A DNA stretch of 64,000 nucleotides from Azospirillum sp. SYSU D00513 (GTDB lineage Bacteria > Pseudomonadota > Alphaproteobacteria > Azospirillales > Azospirillaceae), in NCBI RefSeq assembly GCF_017356015.1, contig NZ_JAFIQV010000003.1:1-64000 (forward strand), in the 5' to 3' direction. This document shows, in pieces, positions 53,987 through 62,894 of this stretch. Within the stretch, counting starts at the first letter, position 1. Each line of letters opens with the position of its first letter. The position numbers were made by a program, and so were the translations under genes. The notes under the pieces were generated by a model. The model was not told where the DNA came from. It was given only the letters and a program-made list of their open reading frames with translations, and did no database searches.

Positions 53987-55471
53987 ATGGTCGCGTTTCT
54001 GAACGGTTCCGAGTTGAGTGCTAAGCTCAACGCTCTGGACAAGTCTCAGGCGATCATCGAATTCGATCTCGACGGCACGGTCATCACCGCCAACGAAAAA
54101 TTCCTGAAAGCGGTGGGCTACTCGCTCGACGACATCAAAGGGAAGCATCACAGCCTCTTCGTCGCCGAGAGCGACCGCGACACGGATAGCTACAAACAAT
54201 TCTGGGAGAGTCTTCGGAGCGGCCAATACCTGACTGGAACATTCAAGCGGATCACCAAGGCCGGAAGCGAAATCTGGATCCAGGCCAGCTACAACCCGGT
54301 CCTCGGCCGTAACGGCAGGCCCTACAAGGTGGTCAAGTTCGCGACCGACGTCACCGAACAGACCTTGAGATTCGCGGACTACCAGGGACAGATCAACGCC
54401 ATCAACAAATCGCAGGCGGTCATTCATTTCCAGCCGGATGGAACCATCCTCGATGCGAATGACAACTTCCTGCGCGTGGTCGGCTACACGATCGGGGAAA
54501 TCAAGGGCCGGCATCACCGGATGTTCGTCGATCCGGCGTTCCGCGAAAGCGAGGAGTACGGCCGCTTCTGGGACTCCCTGAACCGGGGCGAGTACCAGGT
54601 CGCGGAATACAAGCGGCTCGCCAAGGGCGGCCGGGAGGTCTGGATCCAGGCGAGCTACAACCCGATCTTCGACCCCGCGGGCAAGCTGCTGAAGATCACC
54701 AAGTTCGCGACGGACGTCACCACCGAGGTCGAGGAACGGCTGCGGCGCGCGGCGGTGCAGAGAGACATCGACACCGACATCGGCGCGATCACGCAGTCCC
54801 TAGCCTCGGCCAACGAGCAGGCCAGCACCGCGGCCGGTGCTTCCGTGCAGATATCGTCCAATGTTCAGGCCGCGGCGGCCGGGGCGGAGCAGCTTGCGGC
54901 CTCCATCACCGAGATCGGCCGCCGCATGGCGGATGCCGCATCGGTGACGGCCCAGGCAGTGGATCAGGCGAACAGCACGGCCGCCATCGTGGCGAGCCTT
55001 ACCCACGCGGCGTCCCGCATCGGCGACGTCGTCAAGCTCATCCAGGACATCGCGAGCCAGACGAACCTGCTCGCCCTGAACGCCACCATCGAAGCGGCCC
55101 GCGCGGGAGAGGCAGGCAAGGGCTTTGCCGTGGTCGCGAACGAGGTGAAGAACCTGGCCGGACAGACCGCCAGGGCCACCGCCGATATTTCCGAGCAGAT
55201 TTCCAGCGTGCAGAGCGCCACGGGCAAGGCCGCGGCCGCCATCAGCGACATCTCGGACGTGATCAACCAGATCAACGACATCTCCACGACCATAGCCGCG
55301 GCCGTGGAGGAGCAGGACGCGGTGACCCGCGAGATGTCGTCCAACATGCAGTCGGTCGCGCAGGGCGTCAGCGGCATCAGCGACAGCATGAGCGGCATCG
55401 CCTCGGCCACGCGGGCAGCGAACTCCTCGACCCGCAAGGTGAAGGAAATCTCGCAGTCGCTCGTGCGGTGA
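53987..55471 (+). CDS. soluble chemoreceptor with two PAS domains
   Basis: A 494-residue cytosolic receptor. Two tandem PAS domains of the BdlA/Aer2 kind come first (about 14-125 and 135-250), each with a similar core: [20 protein letters not shown] and [28 protein letters not shown] and [19 protein letters not shown] and [10 protein letters not shown]. The signalling domain follows, with the tip [20 protein letters not shown]. No membrane segment and no HAMP are visible. The PAS domains may bind haem or flavin. It stands alone; chemotaxis genes proper are elsewhere. Confidence 0.92.
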   Translation: MVAFLNGSELSAKLNALDKSQAIIEFDLDGTVITANEKFLKAVGYSLDDIKGKHHSLFVAESDRDTDSYKQFWESLRSGQYLTGTFKRITKAGSEIWIQASYNPVLGRNGRPYKVVKFATDVTEQTLRFADYQGQINAINKSQAVIHFQPDGTILDANDNFLRVVGYTIGEIKGRHHRMFVDPAFRESEEYGRFWDSLNRGEYQVAEYKRLAKGGREVWIQASYNPIFDPAGKLLKITKFATDVTTEVEERLRRAAVQRDIDTDIGAITQSLASANEQASTAAGASVQISSNVQAAAAGAEQLAASITEIGRRMADAASVTAQAVDQANSTAAIVASLTHAASRIGDVVKLIQDIASQTNLLALNATIEAARAGEAGKGFAVVANEVKNLAGQTARATADISEQISSVQSATGKAAAAISDISDVINQINDISTTIAAAVEEQDAVTREMSSNMQSVAQGVSGISDSMSGIASATRAANSSTRKVKEISQSLVR

Positions 55472-55516
55472 CAGCCGGCCGCCCCAGCCTGACGGAAGGA
55501 CTCGGCCCCGGCCCGT

Positions 55517-56002
55517 TCACCCGCGGCCGGGGTCCGGCAGGGGTATGTCCGCGTCGGATTTCAGCGTGTCGAGCACGATGCTGGACTTCACGTGGGCGAC
55601 GCTGCGGTGGGGCAGCAGCACGTCGCTGATCAGGGTGGACAGGCCGCGCAGGTCGGCAACGATCACCTGCAGCACGTAATCGGTATCGCCGGTCACCGAC
55701 CAGGCCTTCTGAATCGCCGCGATGCGGCCGACCAGCGCACGGAACTCCGTCGAGGTGTCGGGGCTGTGGGTCGCCAAGGTGACCTGCACCAGCGCCGTGA
55801 CCGTCATGCCCAGCCTTTCCGGGTCGAGCTCCGCCCGGTAGCGCCGGATCACCCCCGCCTCCTCCAGCGCCGTCCGGCGGCGCGAGCATTGCGAAGGCGA
55901 CAGGTGGACCTCCTCGGCGAGCTGCTGGTTGCCGAGCCTGCCATCGCGCTGCAAGGCGTGCAGGATACGGACGTCGAATTCGTCCAAAGTGCGGGCAGTC
56001 AC
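55517..56002 (-). CDS. Lrp/AsnC family transcriptional regulator
   Basis: A 161-residue regulator: N-terminal winged HTH (LDEFDVRILHALQRDGRLGN, QQLAEEVHLSPSQCSRRRTA) and C-terminal RAM ligand domain (AIQKAWSVTGDTDYVLQVIV). It is divergent from hppD with 199 bases between them. Regulators of this family next to hppD typically respond to tyrosine or phenylalanine and control its breakdown, which is the likely role here. A perfect inverted repeat lies just upstream of its start. Confidence 0.92.
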   Translation of the reverse strand: MTARTLDEFDVRILHALQRDGRLGNQQLAEEVHLSPSQCSRRRTALEEAGVIRRYRAELDPERLGMTVTALVQVTLATHSPDTSTEFRALVGRIAAIQKAWSVTGDTDYVLQVIVADLRGLSTLISDVLLPHRSVAHVKSSIVLDTLKSDADIPLPDPGRG

Positions 56003-56018
56003 GTCATTTCTCCTGTTC

Positions 56019-56037
56019 CATGCACGATCCGTGCATG
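56019..56037. promoter_or_regulatory. perfect inverted repeat, probable Lrp-type operator
   Basis: CATGCAC (56019-56025), spacer GATCC and GTGCATG (56031-56037) form a 19-base perfect palindrome 17 bases upstream of the regulator's start and in the shared region with hppD. Its place suits both self-control of the regulator and control of hppD. Confidence 0.65.
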
Positions 56038-56201
56038 ACTAGCCCATTTTCTCCACCGCTTTGCAAACCTGTTTCATGCCCTCCGACGCACAATGGCGGG
56101 ATGAGTGGTCCGGCGCCCCCCATGTGTCCGGATCGGCCGGCCAAGCAAGAGCGAGCCCGGCGGTGCCGAACCGGCCCCCGCGCTCCGAAGGAGGAAACGC
56201 C

Positions 56202-57320
56202 ATGGGTCCCTTTCCGCAGGACGCCCCGACCGCCCGGATCACCGACGACAACCCGGCGGGAACCGACGGTTTCGCTTTCGTCGAATACACCCACCCCGAC
56301 CCGGAAAAGCTCCATTCGCTCTTCCGCCTGATGGGCTTCACGGCGGTCGCCCGGCACCGGACGAACGGCAGCACCCTCTACCGCCAGGGGGACATCGATT
56401 ATCTGGTCAGCGCCGGCGCGGGCACCCAGGCCGCGGGCTTCGCCGCGCTGCACGGCCCCAGCGTGCCCTCCATGGGATTCCGGGTGGTCGATGCCCGGCA
56501 CGCCTACGAGCGCGCGCTTTCGCTCGGCGCCGAGCCGGCTGATCCGGCCGACGGCGCCAAGACCCTGGACGTGCCGGCGATCAAGGGCATCGGCGGGAGC
56601 CTGCTGTATTTCGTGGACGTCTATGGAAAGAAGGGCTCCGTTTATGACGCGGAGTTCGAATGGCTGGGCGAGCGCGACCCGGCGCCGGCCGGGCGCGGGC
56701 TGTTCTACATCGACCACCTGACGCACAACGTCTACCGTGGCCGCATGGATGTCTGGTACGACTTCTACAAGCGCATCTTCAACTTCCGGCAGATCCGTTA
56801 TTTCGACATCGAAGGCAAGATGACCGGGCTTTTTTCCCGGGCCTTGACCAGCCCCGACGGCCGCATCCGCATCCCGCTGAACGAGTCGGCGGACGAGAAA
56901 AGCCAGATCGAGGAGTATCTGAACGAGTATAAGGGCGAGGGCATCCAGCACATCGCCACGGGCTGCCGCGACATCTACACCACCATCGAAAGGCTCCGCG
57001 AGGACGGGCTGCCCTTCATGCCCTCGCCTCCCGGCGCCTATTACGACCGCATCGACACGCGTCTGCCGGGCCACGGGCAGGACGTCGCCCGGCTGCGCCG
57101 GTCCGGCATCCTGATCGACGGCGAGGGGGTGGTGGAACGGCGCGAGGCCCGCATCCTCCTGCAGATCTTCTCGGCCAACATGATCGGCCCGGTCTTCTTC
57201 GAGTTCATCGAGCGCCGGGGCGACGACGGCTTCGGCGAGGGCAATTTCCGCGCCCTGTTCGAATCCATCGAGGAAGACCAGATCCGCCGCGGCGTCCTGA
57301 AACCGCGGGACGCGGCATGA
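56202..57320 (+). CDS. hppD: 4-hydroxyphenylpyruvate dioxygenase
   Basis: A 372-residue iron enzyme that turns 4-hydroxyphenylpyruvate into homogentisate in tyrosine breakdown. The iron ligands are in place: His in IDHLTHNVYRGR (about 170), His in GEGIQHIATGCRDI (about 250) and Glu in GPVFFEFIERRGDDGFGEGN (about 332). Start ATG 56202 follows AAGGAGG; the longer frame from 56061 covers the divergent promoter. Stop overlaps the next gene's ATG by four bases. Confidence 0.95.
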   Translation: MGPFPQDAPTARITDDNPAGTDGFAFVEYTHPDPEKLHSLFRLMGFTAVARHRTNGSTLYRQGDIDYLVSAGAGTQAAGFAALHGPSVPSMGFRVVDARHAYERALSLGAEPADPADGAKTLDVPAIKGIGGSLLYFVDVYGKKGSVYDAEFEWLGERDPAPAGRGLFYIDHLTHNVYRGRMDVWYDFYKRIFNFRQIRYFDIEGKMTGLFSRALTSPDGRIRIPLNESADEKSQIEEYLNEYKGEGIQHIATGCRDIYTTIERLREDGLPFMPSPPGAYYDRIDTRLPGHGQDVARLRRSGILIDGEGVVERREARILLQIFSANMIGPVFFEFIERRGDDGFGEGNFRALFESIEEDQIRRGVLKPRDAA

Positions 57321-57718
57321 GCGAACCGGCTGCGGACGTTCCAGGCCAGGAAAACCACAGCCGGGAGAGCCACGAGCTGCGGCCGGGGGGCGTCTCCCTC
57401 GGCCGGGTCGGGGATTACCCGGAGGGCGTGACTCCGGTCCGCCGCACGGTCGGGGAGGAGGAATTGCCGCTGCTCGTCCTGCGGCAGGGCGGTGCGGTGC
57501 GGGTGTTCCGGGACCTCTGCCCGCATGTCTTTCTGCCGCTCACCTACCGCGGCCCCCGCGTGCTCAGCGCCGACGGGCTGCGGCTGCGCTGCACGAACCA
57601 CGGGGCCGAGTTCGACGCGGAGACCGGCGCCCCGGTCGCGGGCCCGGCCTGTGAGCCGCTGATGGCGGTAACGGTCCGGCTCTCGCCCGACGGCGGCATC
57701 ATCGCGGATCTCGCATAG
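57317..57718 (+). CDS. Rieske [2Fe-2S] protein coupled to hppD
   Basis: A 133-residue soluble protein with one Rieske domain: first ligand box CPHVFLPL and second box CTNHGAEFD give the two Cys and two His, with a spacing of about 20 residues between the boxes. It resembles the small ferredoxin-type Rieske components that serve as electron carriers for oxygenases. hppD itself needs no such carrier, so a different partner is implied. It is translationally coupled to hppD and may be an element of aromatic catabolism. Confidence 0.85.
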   Translation: MSEPAADVPGQENHSRESHELRPGGVSLGRVGDYPEGVTPVRRTVGEEELPLLVLRQGGAVRVFRDLCPHVFLPLTYRGPRVLSADGLRLRCTNHGAEFDAETGAPVAGPACEPLMAVTVRLSPDGGIIADLA

Positions 57719-57791
57719 GCGACGATGGCCGCCGGGGGTGTTCCGGCGGCCATCCGCACAGCTCCGGAAAGGCCGCAGCCCAACCACGGGA

Positions 57792-58877
57792 TCAAGCCAG
57801 CAGGCCGGCGATCAGCTCCGCCGCCGCGGCCACGCCGGAGGGCTCCACTGGTGCCGGCGCCGGGCCGTCCAGCAGGGCGAGCAGCCGGTCCCCGTAGCCG
57901 CCCTCCGCAAGGTCCGAACGGCCGATCATCATCGCCCTTCCCTTCGCGCGCGCCCAGCCGTCCATGCCCGCGGTCTCCGGCCAGTCCGGGCGCTCGCAAT
58001 AGACCACGCGCGTCCCGTTGCACACGGCCTCGACGATGGTCCCGTAGCCTGGCTTGGTGACCACCAGGTCGCAGCTCCGCAGCACGTCGAGAAAACGCAA
58101 GGGAACCGCCGACACCGGGGTGACGTCGTCGCGGCCGGGGAGGCTGGCGGCGAGGTCGGGATCGGCCAGCCACCGCAGCCCCGGCACCCGCGGCAGGCGG
58201 CACATCGAGGCGGGACCCTGGATCCCGCCCAGGGAGGCGAGCGCGAACCGGTCGGACGGCCGTCCCCCGAGGGCGTCGGCCAGTTCCGCGCGCCGGTCGG
58301 TCCCGAGCCGCGCGACCGGGCCGACGGAGCGTCGGTTGGGCAGATCCGTCATCGGCAGATGCGGCTCTATCTGCAGGAACATCCGCGCGCTGCGATAGGC
58401 GTCGAGCATCTGCCCGTGAACCGCCGCGGCACCCGGAAAGCCGAGGCAGTAGGTCCGGTAGATGTCGGCCCAGTTGAGGGAGGACAGGGCCACCGCCGGC
58501 AACCCGGCGCGTGCCGCACCCGCAAGCCCGGCATAGCCGACGCCCGACAGCAGCAGGGTGGGCGCCAGCGCCGCCAGCTTTTCCGCCTCCTCCGCCACGA
58601 CGGCCGGCCAGGCGGCGTGGAGCGCCGCGTAGGCCTCGGCACTGCGCTCCCCATCGACGTCGATGGGGCTGTGCATGGCCATGCCGAAGTCCGGCGGAGG
58701 TGGTGCGAACCCGCAATCCTCGCCCAGGAAATCGCGCACGATCTCCGCCCTCAACAAGCTGCGCACCGTGAGCCGAAGACCCGGCACGCGGTTTCGCAGG
58801 GCGAGAACGACGGGTGTGACCTGGCTCAGATGGCCGTAGCCATGGCCGGTGACGTCGACGACGAGATGCGGTGTCAC
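57792..58877 (-). CDS. UDP-glycosyltransferase-like protein
   Basis: A 361-residue GT-B type protein. The N-terminal start VVDVTGHGYGHLSQVTPVVL is the usual glycine-rich first strand, and the C-terminal domain has the nucleotide-binding pattern SCDLVVTKPGYGTIVEAVCN followed by RVVYCERPDWPE. Similar to MurG/UGT proteins and to putative kinases-glycosyltransferases next to various sugar genes. Donor and acceptor are not known. The start is the GTG at 58877; a longer frame exists with no similarity. It is convergent with the hppD operon. Confidence 0.82.
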   Translation of the reverse strand: MTPHLVVDVTGHGYGHLSQVTPVVLALRNRVPGLRLTVRSLLRAEIVRDFLGEDCGFAPPPPDFGMAMHSPIDVDGERSAEAYAALHAAWPAVVAEEAEKLAALAPTLLLSGVGYAGLAGAARAGLPAVALSSLNWADIYRTYCLGFPGAAAVHGQMLDAYRSARMFLQIEPHLPMTDLPNRRSVGPVARLGTDRRAELADALGGRPSDRFALASLGGIQGPASMCRLPRVPGLRWLADPDLAASLPGRDDVTPVSAVPLRFLDVLRSCDLVVTKPGYGTIVEAVCNGTRVVYCERPDWPETAGMDGWARAKGRAMMIGRSDLAEGGYGDRLLALLDGPAPAPVEPSGVAAAAELIAGLLA

Positions 58878-58997
58878 GCAAGCGCCCCAAGAAGTTGGCC
58901 CGGATCGCGGCGGGCCGCCGTTCCCGGCACTCCTCGCGCGGGCCACACCCTTACCGCCGGGCGTCGGGACGTCAACCAGCCCAATCGGGCAGCACGC

Positions 58998-59222
58998 TCA
59001 ATTCTGAGGGGCGAACAGGCCATTCCCGTCGGGCAGCCCACCGGAATCGGCGTCCCCGTCGCGCAACTCTCCCTGCCCATGGGTCTGAGAGGCGTTCATG
59101 TTGAGACCGCCTTCCCGGTCGACTCCGTACAGGCTGCGCCCACCCTCCCCCGCCATGCCGCAGGCGGCGCACAGGTTGAGCAGCGCCAGCAGGGCGGCGG
59201 CCGTCATCGTGGGTTTCGTCAT
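58998..59222 (-). CDS. small lipoprotein-like exported protein
   Basis: A 74-residue protein with an N-terminal lipid-attachment type signal (LLALLNLCAACGMAGEGG), then a hydrophilic mature part rich in Gly, Asp and Asn. No family recognised. It is one of a run of small envelope or stress-type genes. A GGAAC box and a TGTT box with a 17-base gap lie about 40 bases upstream (minus strand), a partial match to the EcfG stress promoter. Confidence 0.55.
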   Translation of the reverse strand: MTKPTMTAAALLALLNLCAACGMAGEGGRSLYGVDREGGLNMNASQTHGQGELRDGDADSGGLPDGNGLFAPQN

Positions 59223-59354
59223 GGGGTGGTCTCCAGCGGGTTCCCGGGCGGGTCTCCCGGCAACACGCGCTGCTCCACCAGGGTTCCGGCCGGACCGAAC
59301 CAGTCCCCGGTCTGTTTACCGGTCAACACCACGGAAATCCCCAGGAGACCCGCC

Positions 59355-59531
59355 ATGCAGGAAAACGACCGCGATGACCCCACCTTCGCCAACGACATGG
59401 ACGGCCTGCCGACGCCCTCCACCGAGACATCGCCGGGCATCATTCCCCAGACGCCGCTGCCCGGCCGGGCTCCCTCCCGCCCGCAGGCGGACGAGAACAG
59501 CGAAGTGACGGGCGCGAGGAACCGGCCCTGA
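59355..59531 (+). CDS. 58-residue hydrophilic protein
   Basis: A small acidic, proline-rich and probably unfolded protein (MQENDRDDPTFANDMDGLPT and onward). AGGAGA lies ahead of the ATG at good spacing, which with its placement before the DUF892 gene supports a real gene. Unknown function. It is too short to be conspicuous and is contained within a long spurious frame. Confidence 0.55.
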   Translation: MQENDRDDPTFANDMDGLPTPSTETSPGIIPQTPLPGRAPSRPQADENSEVTGARNRP

Positions 59532-59601
59532 CCGTGTTGTAGGGGTGCGCCGCCGGCTTTCCAGCCGCGAACGGCGCCGCAACAACGGGAAGAACTCCAT
59601 C

Positions 59602-60099
59602 ATGTCAGCACAGGCACTCAAGGAACTTTTCATCAAGGAATTGCAGGACACCTACAGTTCCGAAACCCAGATCATGGAAGCGCTGCCGAAGATGGCCGAG
59701 GCGGCCTCCTCGCAGCAGCTGAAGCAGGCGTTCCAGACCCACATCCAGGAAACGCAGGGCCAGATCCAGCGGCTGGATCAGGTCTTCCAGATGCTGAAGG
59801 CCGATCCGGGCGGGAACACCTGCGAGGCCACCCAGGGCCTCGTCGAGGAGGCCGAGGAAATCATGGGCGAAGGGCTCGCCCCGGAAGTGCTCGACGTCGC
59901 CCTGATCATGGCGGCGCAGAAGGTCGAGCATTACGAGATCGCCGCCTACGGATCGCTCCGCACGCTCGCCGAGACCTGCGGGATGACGGACGTCGCACGC
60001 CTGCTCGAGGAGACGCTGGAGGAGGAGAAGGCGACCGACCAGAAGCTGAACCAGCTCGCCGAGGGCGACGTGAACATGCGCGCCTTCAAGGCCGCGTGA
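59602..60099 (+). CDS. DUF892 (YciF-like) ferritin-like protein
   Basis: A 165-residue four-helix protein. Family pattern: LKELFIKELQDTYSSETQIM, then the middle helix QLKQAFQTHIQETQGQIQRL, and EHYEIAAYGSLRTLAETCGM which provides ExxH-type metal ligands, and ETLEEEKATDQKLNQLA. Relatives such as YciF are stress-induced and may bind iron. Followed by a bidirectional terminator. Likely part of the general stress response, an inference from family habits. Confidence 0.9.
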   Translation: MSAQALKELFIKELQDTYSSETQIMEALPKMAEAASSQQLKQAFQTHIQETQGQIQRLDQVFQMLKADPGGNTCEATQGLVEEAEEIMGEGLAPEVLDVALIMAAQKVEHYEIAAYGSLRTLAETCGMTDVARLLEETLEEEKATDQKLNQLAEGDVNMRAFKAA

Positions 60100-60160
60100 C
60101 CGGGCGATCGGGACTCCATCATTCCGGAAGCGTCTAAGTCGAAAAGCGCCTGAGTCGAAA

Positions 60161-60190
60161 GGGCCGTGGCCGCGAAAGCGGCCACGGCCC
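60161..60190. terminator. strong bidirectional terminator
   Basis: GGGCCGTGGCCGC (60161-60173) pairs perfectly with GCGGCCACGGCCC (60178-60190) around a GAAA tetraloop: a 13-bp stem. It lies between the converging DUF892 gene and the small gene ending at 60246. Only a short T-stretch follows on the minus strand. Confidence 0.75.
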
Positions 60191-60245
60191 AATCATTCAT
60201 CCTGATCATTCAGGGGGCTTGATTCAGGGCGGCATGAAGAACGCC

Positions 60246-60398
60246 TTACTGGTAGCCGCCGTTCTCGGCCCGCTCCTTGGCGGCGTCTTCCTGCGCCTCG
60301 CTCATCTTGTCATCGATCTTTCCGGCATTCGGGGTTTGTGCCGGCTTGTCGCCGGATTCGTCCGTCATACCGCTGTTCTCGCCACGCTTCTCGTCCAT
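60246..60398 (-). CDS. 50-residue hydrophilic protein
   Basis: Starting at ATG 60398 (MDEKRGENSGMTDESGDKPA) with GGAGA upstream, this small charged protein resembles the short stress-linked hydrophilic proteins common in Rhizobiales and Rhodospirillales (AQTPNAGKIDDKMSEAQEDA). It is probably unfolded. A longer frame reaches 60437. Confidence 0.55.
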   Translation of the reverse strand: MDEKRGENSGMTDESGDKPAQTPNAGKIDDKMSEAQEDAAKERAENGGYQ

Positions 60399-60467
60399 GC
60401 CTGTCTCCGGGTTGGAATGTTCCTCCCTCGTGAACACGCCCGGACGGCTGGCGTCACGGCGCCGGCA

Positions 60468-60749
60468 TCACGGATTCGGGCGGGGCTGTTCCGGTTGCCC
60501 GTCGCCGCGGGCGGCGTCGCGAGCGCCCTCTTCGATGGAGCGGCCGGCGTCCTGAAGCATCTCGCCCGCCCCCTCGGTCACCTTGCCGACCGCATCGCCG
60601 ATCCGCTCCGCCGTCTGGTCGACGGCGCGACCGATCTCTTCCCCCGTCCTCTCCGCGGCCTGCTGGTCGTCGCAGGCGGCCAGGACGGGGAGGCCAAGCA
60701 GCAGCAGGGCCGCCGCACCCGCACGGATTTTGGGTTTCATGGCTGTCAT
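60468..60749 (-). CDS. small lipoprotein with helical repeats
   Basis: A 93-residue lipoprotein. Signal AAALLLLGLPVLAAC (lipobox cysteine about residue 24), then an amphipathic helix with 11-residue-like repeats (RTGEEIGRAVDQTAERIGDA, VGKVTEGAGEMLQDAGRSIE), similar to LEA-type or YgaM-like stress proteins. ATG 60749 has GGAGAG. A role in envelope stress is an inference. Confidence 0.7.
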   Translation of the reverse strand: MTAMKPKIRAGAAALLLLGLPVLAACDDQQAAERTGEEIGRAVDQTAERIGDAVGKVTEGAGEMLQDAGRSIEEGARDAARGDGQPEQPRPNP

Positions 60750-60836
60750 CGCTGTCTCTCCTCGATGGGATGTCACGAACGGAACGCACCGGTGCCGGGA
60801 AAGTGCCCGGCACCTCCCGTCAGGACAGGCGGCCCG

Positions 60837-61307
60837 TCAGGACATGCGGCGCCAGTCGCCGTCGATGACGGTGGACGCGCCCGTCCGGCCCGACCCCGCC
60901 TTGGAAGCGCCCGCCCCCGGTCCGGTGCGGTCGATGTGCTCCGCAAGCAGAGCCATGTTCTTGCGGTTCGCCTTCCAGAAGACGTCGGCCACGGTGCCCA
61001 GCACGGGAACCGAGCTGACCACGCTGTCCAGCGCCACGTTCGCCGCCATGCGCGCGATGGTGCCGCGCGGAACGCCCAGCCGCCAGGCTTCGGCGATCAG
61101 GTAGGCGGACACCGCCGTGGTCGCGAGATTGCCGGCCACCGGCACCATGCCGAGCAGGGCGTCGGCGCCCAGGCGGATGTTCGTGCCGGGAACGCGCAGG
61201 GCGCTATCCATCGCCCAGGTGAGCCGCTCCAGCCGTTCGCGCAGATTGCGCCGCGCGGGGCCGTCGTAAACACCATACTGATTTGAAAAGAAAGACGCGG
61301 CGGTCAC
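60837..61307 (-). CDS. DUF4112 family membrane protein
   Basis: A 156-residue protein beginning at GTG 61307 with GGAGGG upstream. Family features: LERLTWAMDSALRVPGTNIR, ADALLGMVPVAGNLATTAVS (membrane helix), VPRGTIARMAANVALDSVVS and VPVLGTVADVFWKANRKNMA. Function unknown; commonly located with other small stress-type membrane proteins. A longer frame to 61694 is not used. Confidence 0.85.
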   Translation of the reverse strand: MTAASFFSNQYGVYDGPARRNLRERLERLTWAMDSALRVPGTNIRLGADALLGMVPVAGNLATTAVSAYLIAEAWRLGVPRGTIARMAANVALDSVVSSVPVLGTVADVFWKANRKNMALLAEHIDRTGPGAGASKAGSGRTGASTVIDGDWRRMS

Positions 61308-61644
61308 TGAACCCTCCAGATGGGGACGGCGCTTCCGTCCTCGCAGGTGAAGGGCTCCGACATCGCGGTCCGCGCAAGAGCGGACCGCCAGAGGGGCCCG
61401 GAGCCGATGCCACCCCAGATGGCCCCGTCCCGACCCCGCTGCAAGAGGCCAGCACACCCGAAAAGAGCGGATCCGTCTTTGAGCCCCCGCAAGGCGGACC
61501 TTTCCAAATATCGGGCGAGCCTGGGCGGCGGAGGTACCGACACGGATCAGGGCAAGGAAAGCGTCGACGGTGGAATAAGACTTGGACCCCTCACGTTCAT
61601 CCTTGCACAACCTCCCCGACACGCCTCCTTCTCGGAGAAGAGCC
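61308..61644. other. gene-free stretch with one hairpin
   Basis: No supported gene in the 337 bases between the divergent DUF4112 gene and the next rightward gene. It holds a perfect 9-bp inverted repeat, GCGGTCCGC (61365-61373) and GCGGACCGC (61380-61388), with a 6-base loop. Promoters of both genes must lie here. Confidence 0.6.
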
Positions 61645-61923
61645 ATGCGCTTACGCTTGTGGGCCGCCGGCCTGTGCCTGATCGCGTCCGCCATTCTGCC
61701 AGCGCCGCTGCAGGCGCACGATCATTGGCGGGGCCATCGTGGCGACGGGCCGTCCTTCGGCGAGGTCCGGCGCGCCTGCGACTGGGGCAACCGCCGCGCC
61801 TGCGTCCGTATGGGCCAGATGATCGAGCAGCGCCGCGACGCCCACCGGGAATGGCGGCGGGAGCGCTGGCGCGAGGAGCGCCGCTGGAACCGGGAGCGCG
61901 AAAGATATTATCGCGGCTGGTAA
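61645..61923 (+). CDS. small exported arginine-rich protein
   Basis: A 92-residue protein with a signal peptide (LWAAGLCLIASAILPAPLQA). The mature part starts with a His-rich stretch HDHWRGHRG, has two cysteines (RRACDWGNRRACVRMG) and ends in an Arg/Trp/Glu-rich helix (REWRRERWREERRWNRERER). Such strongly basic short proteins may contact the envelope. No known family. CGGAGAAG precedes ATG 61645. Confidence 0.65.
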   Translation: MRLRLWAAGLCLIASAILPAPLQAHDHWRGHRGDGPSFGEVRRACDWGNRRACVRMGQMIEQRRDAHREWRRERWREERRWNRERERYYRGW

Positions 61924-62011
61924 TCGTTTCCGTCGTCGTAACGAATTGCTAACCATGCGGAGCCTACAAAGGGCGTGTCCGCCTTTGGACGTGCCCTCTG
62001 GACCGAGCCGC

Positions 62012-62317
62012 ATGCACAGCCAAGCCGTCGCCGCCGCAAACGACCCGACCGATGCGGCCCTGGAAGTGATGGACGAACTGTCGAGTGCCATGATGCGCGA
62101 CCGGACGGAGCCCGGCTCCCTGCGGGACCTCGTCAAGGGCAGCTTCGGCCGGTTCGAAGAGGTGCTGACGGCCGCCATGACCGACGCGCCCTGGCGCAGG
62201 CGGCAGTTCTACCTCAGCGTCCGGCTCTGCCTGCGCGCCATCCACGCGGGCCAGGACCTCGACATGGCGCTCGCCATGTCCTGGCACGCGGACGAAGGCG
62301 CGCTCCGGGTCCAGTGA
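62012..62317 (+). CDS. hypothetical protein
   Basis: A 101-residue helical protein (DAALEVMDELSSAMMRDRTE, then LVKGSFGRFEEVLTAAMTDA and RRRQFYLSVRLCLRAIHAGQ). No family recognised. The ATG at 62012 begins where helical content starts; an alternative upstream frame exists. Unknown function. Confidence 0.55.
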   Translation: MHSQAVAAANDPTDAALEVMDELSSAMMRDRTEPGSLRDLVKGSFGRFEEVLTAAMTDAPWRRRQFYLSVRLCLRAIHAGQDLDMALAMSWHADEGALRVQ

Positions 62318-62402
62318 GAATGATCGGACCGTCCCGGCGCAAGGGGCGGTCATGAACCCGGTGTCCGGCGGTTGAGTCTCTCGACGACCACCGGAGAGCG
62401 CG

Positions 62403-62738
62403 ATGCGCATGATCCCCGCCCTCACCCTGTTTCTTGCCATGACGGCGCTGGCCGCGACGCCCGCGCGGGCCGGCGACGCGTTCGGCCGAAGCATGGGAAA
62501 TGCTACGACCGGGACCGCCAGACCCTTTCATCCGGGCTCTGAAAGCTACCAGCTGCGCGACGGCGCCGGGCGCCCGGCCGGGACGGTCCGGCCCCTGCAT
62601 CCGGGGTCCGACCAGATGGTGGTCCGCGACCCGGCTGGACGCGTTCTGTCCCCGGTGAAACCGCTCCATCCTGGTTCCGACCGGTTCGTGATCCGTGACG
62701 GCGCCGGCCGCCTGACCGGCACGTTGGACCGGCGCTAG
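62403..62738 (+). CDS. exported repeat protein, paralogue of the satellite cargo gene
   Basis: A 111-residue protein with a signal peptide (cleavage after ARAG, about residue 24) and three repeats: [60 protein letters not shown], ending TGTLDRR. The gene at 42384-42710 inside the integrated element has the same signal-plus-repeat layout and the same ending TGTLDRN-like. AGAGCG and similar lie ahead of the ATG. Beta-hairpin repeats with conserved LRD; function unknown. Confidence 0.75.
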   Translation: MRMIPALTLFLAMTALAATPARAGDAFGRSMGNATTGTARPFHPGSESYQLRDGAGRPAGTVRPLHPGSDQMVVRDPAGRVLSPVKPLHPGSDRFVIRDGAGRLTGTLDRR

Positions 62739-62894
62739 CCGACGGCGCGGAAGGATTACCGAAAGAGGACCGCCCGTTCGGGCAGGGCACCGGGCCGGGC
62801 CGTGCTGGCGATTGCGCGGCCTTCGTCCTTTTCATGGTCCCGCTCCCCACCCTGCCCTCGGATTTCCGCCCTACCCTTGCTGCGGCGCATCGAC

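Noticed and set aside
59262..59288. EcfG-type stress promoter (GGAAC, 17 bases, TGTT) before the gene at 58998
   Set aside because: Only a partial match at the -10 box, and I found no comparable match before the neighbouring small genes, so it is not listed as a feature.
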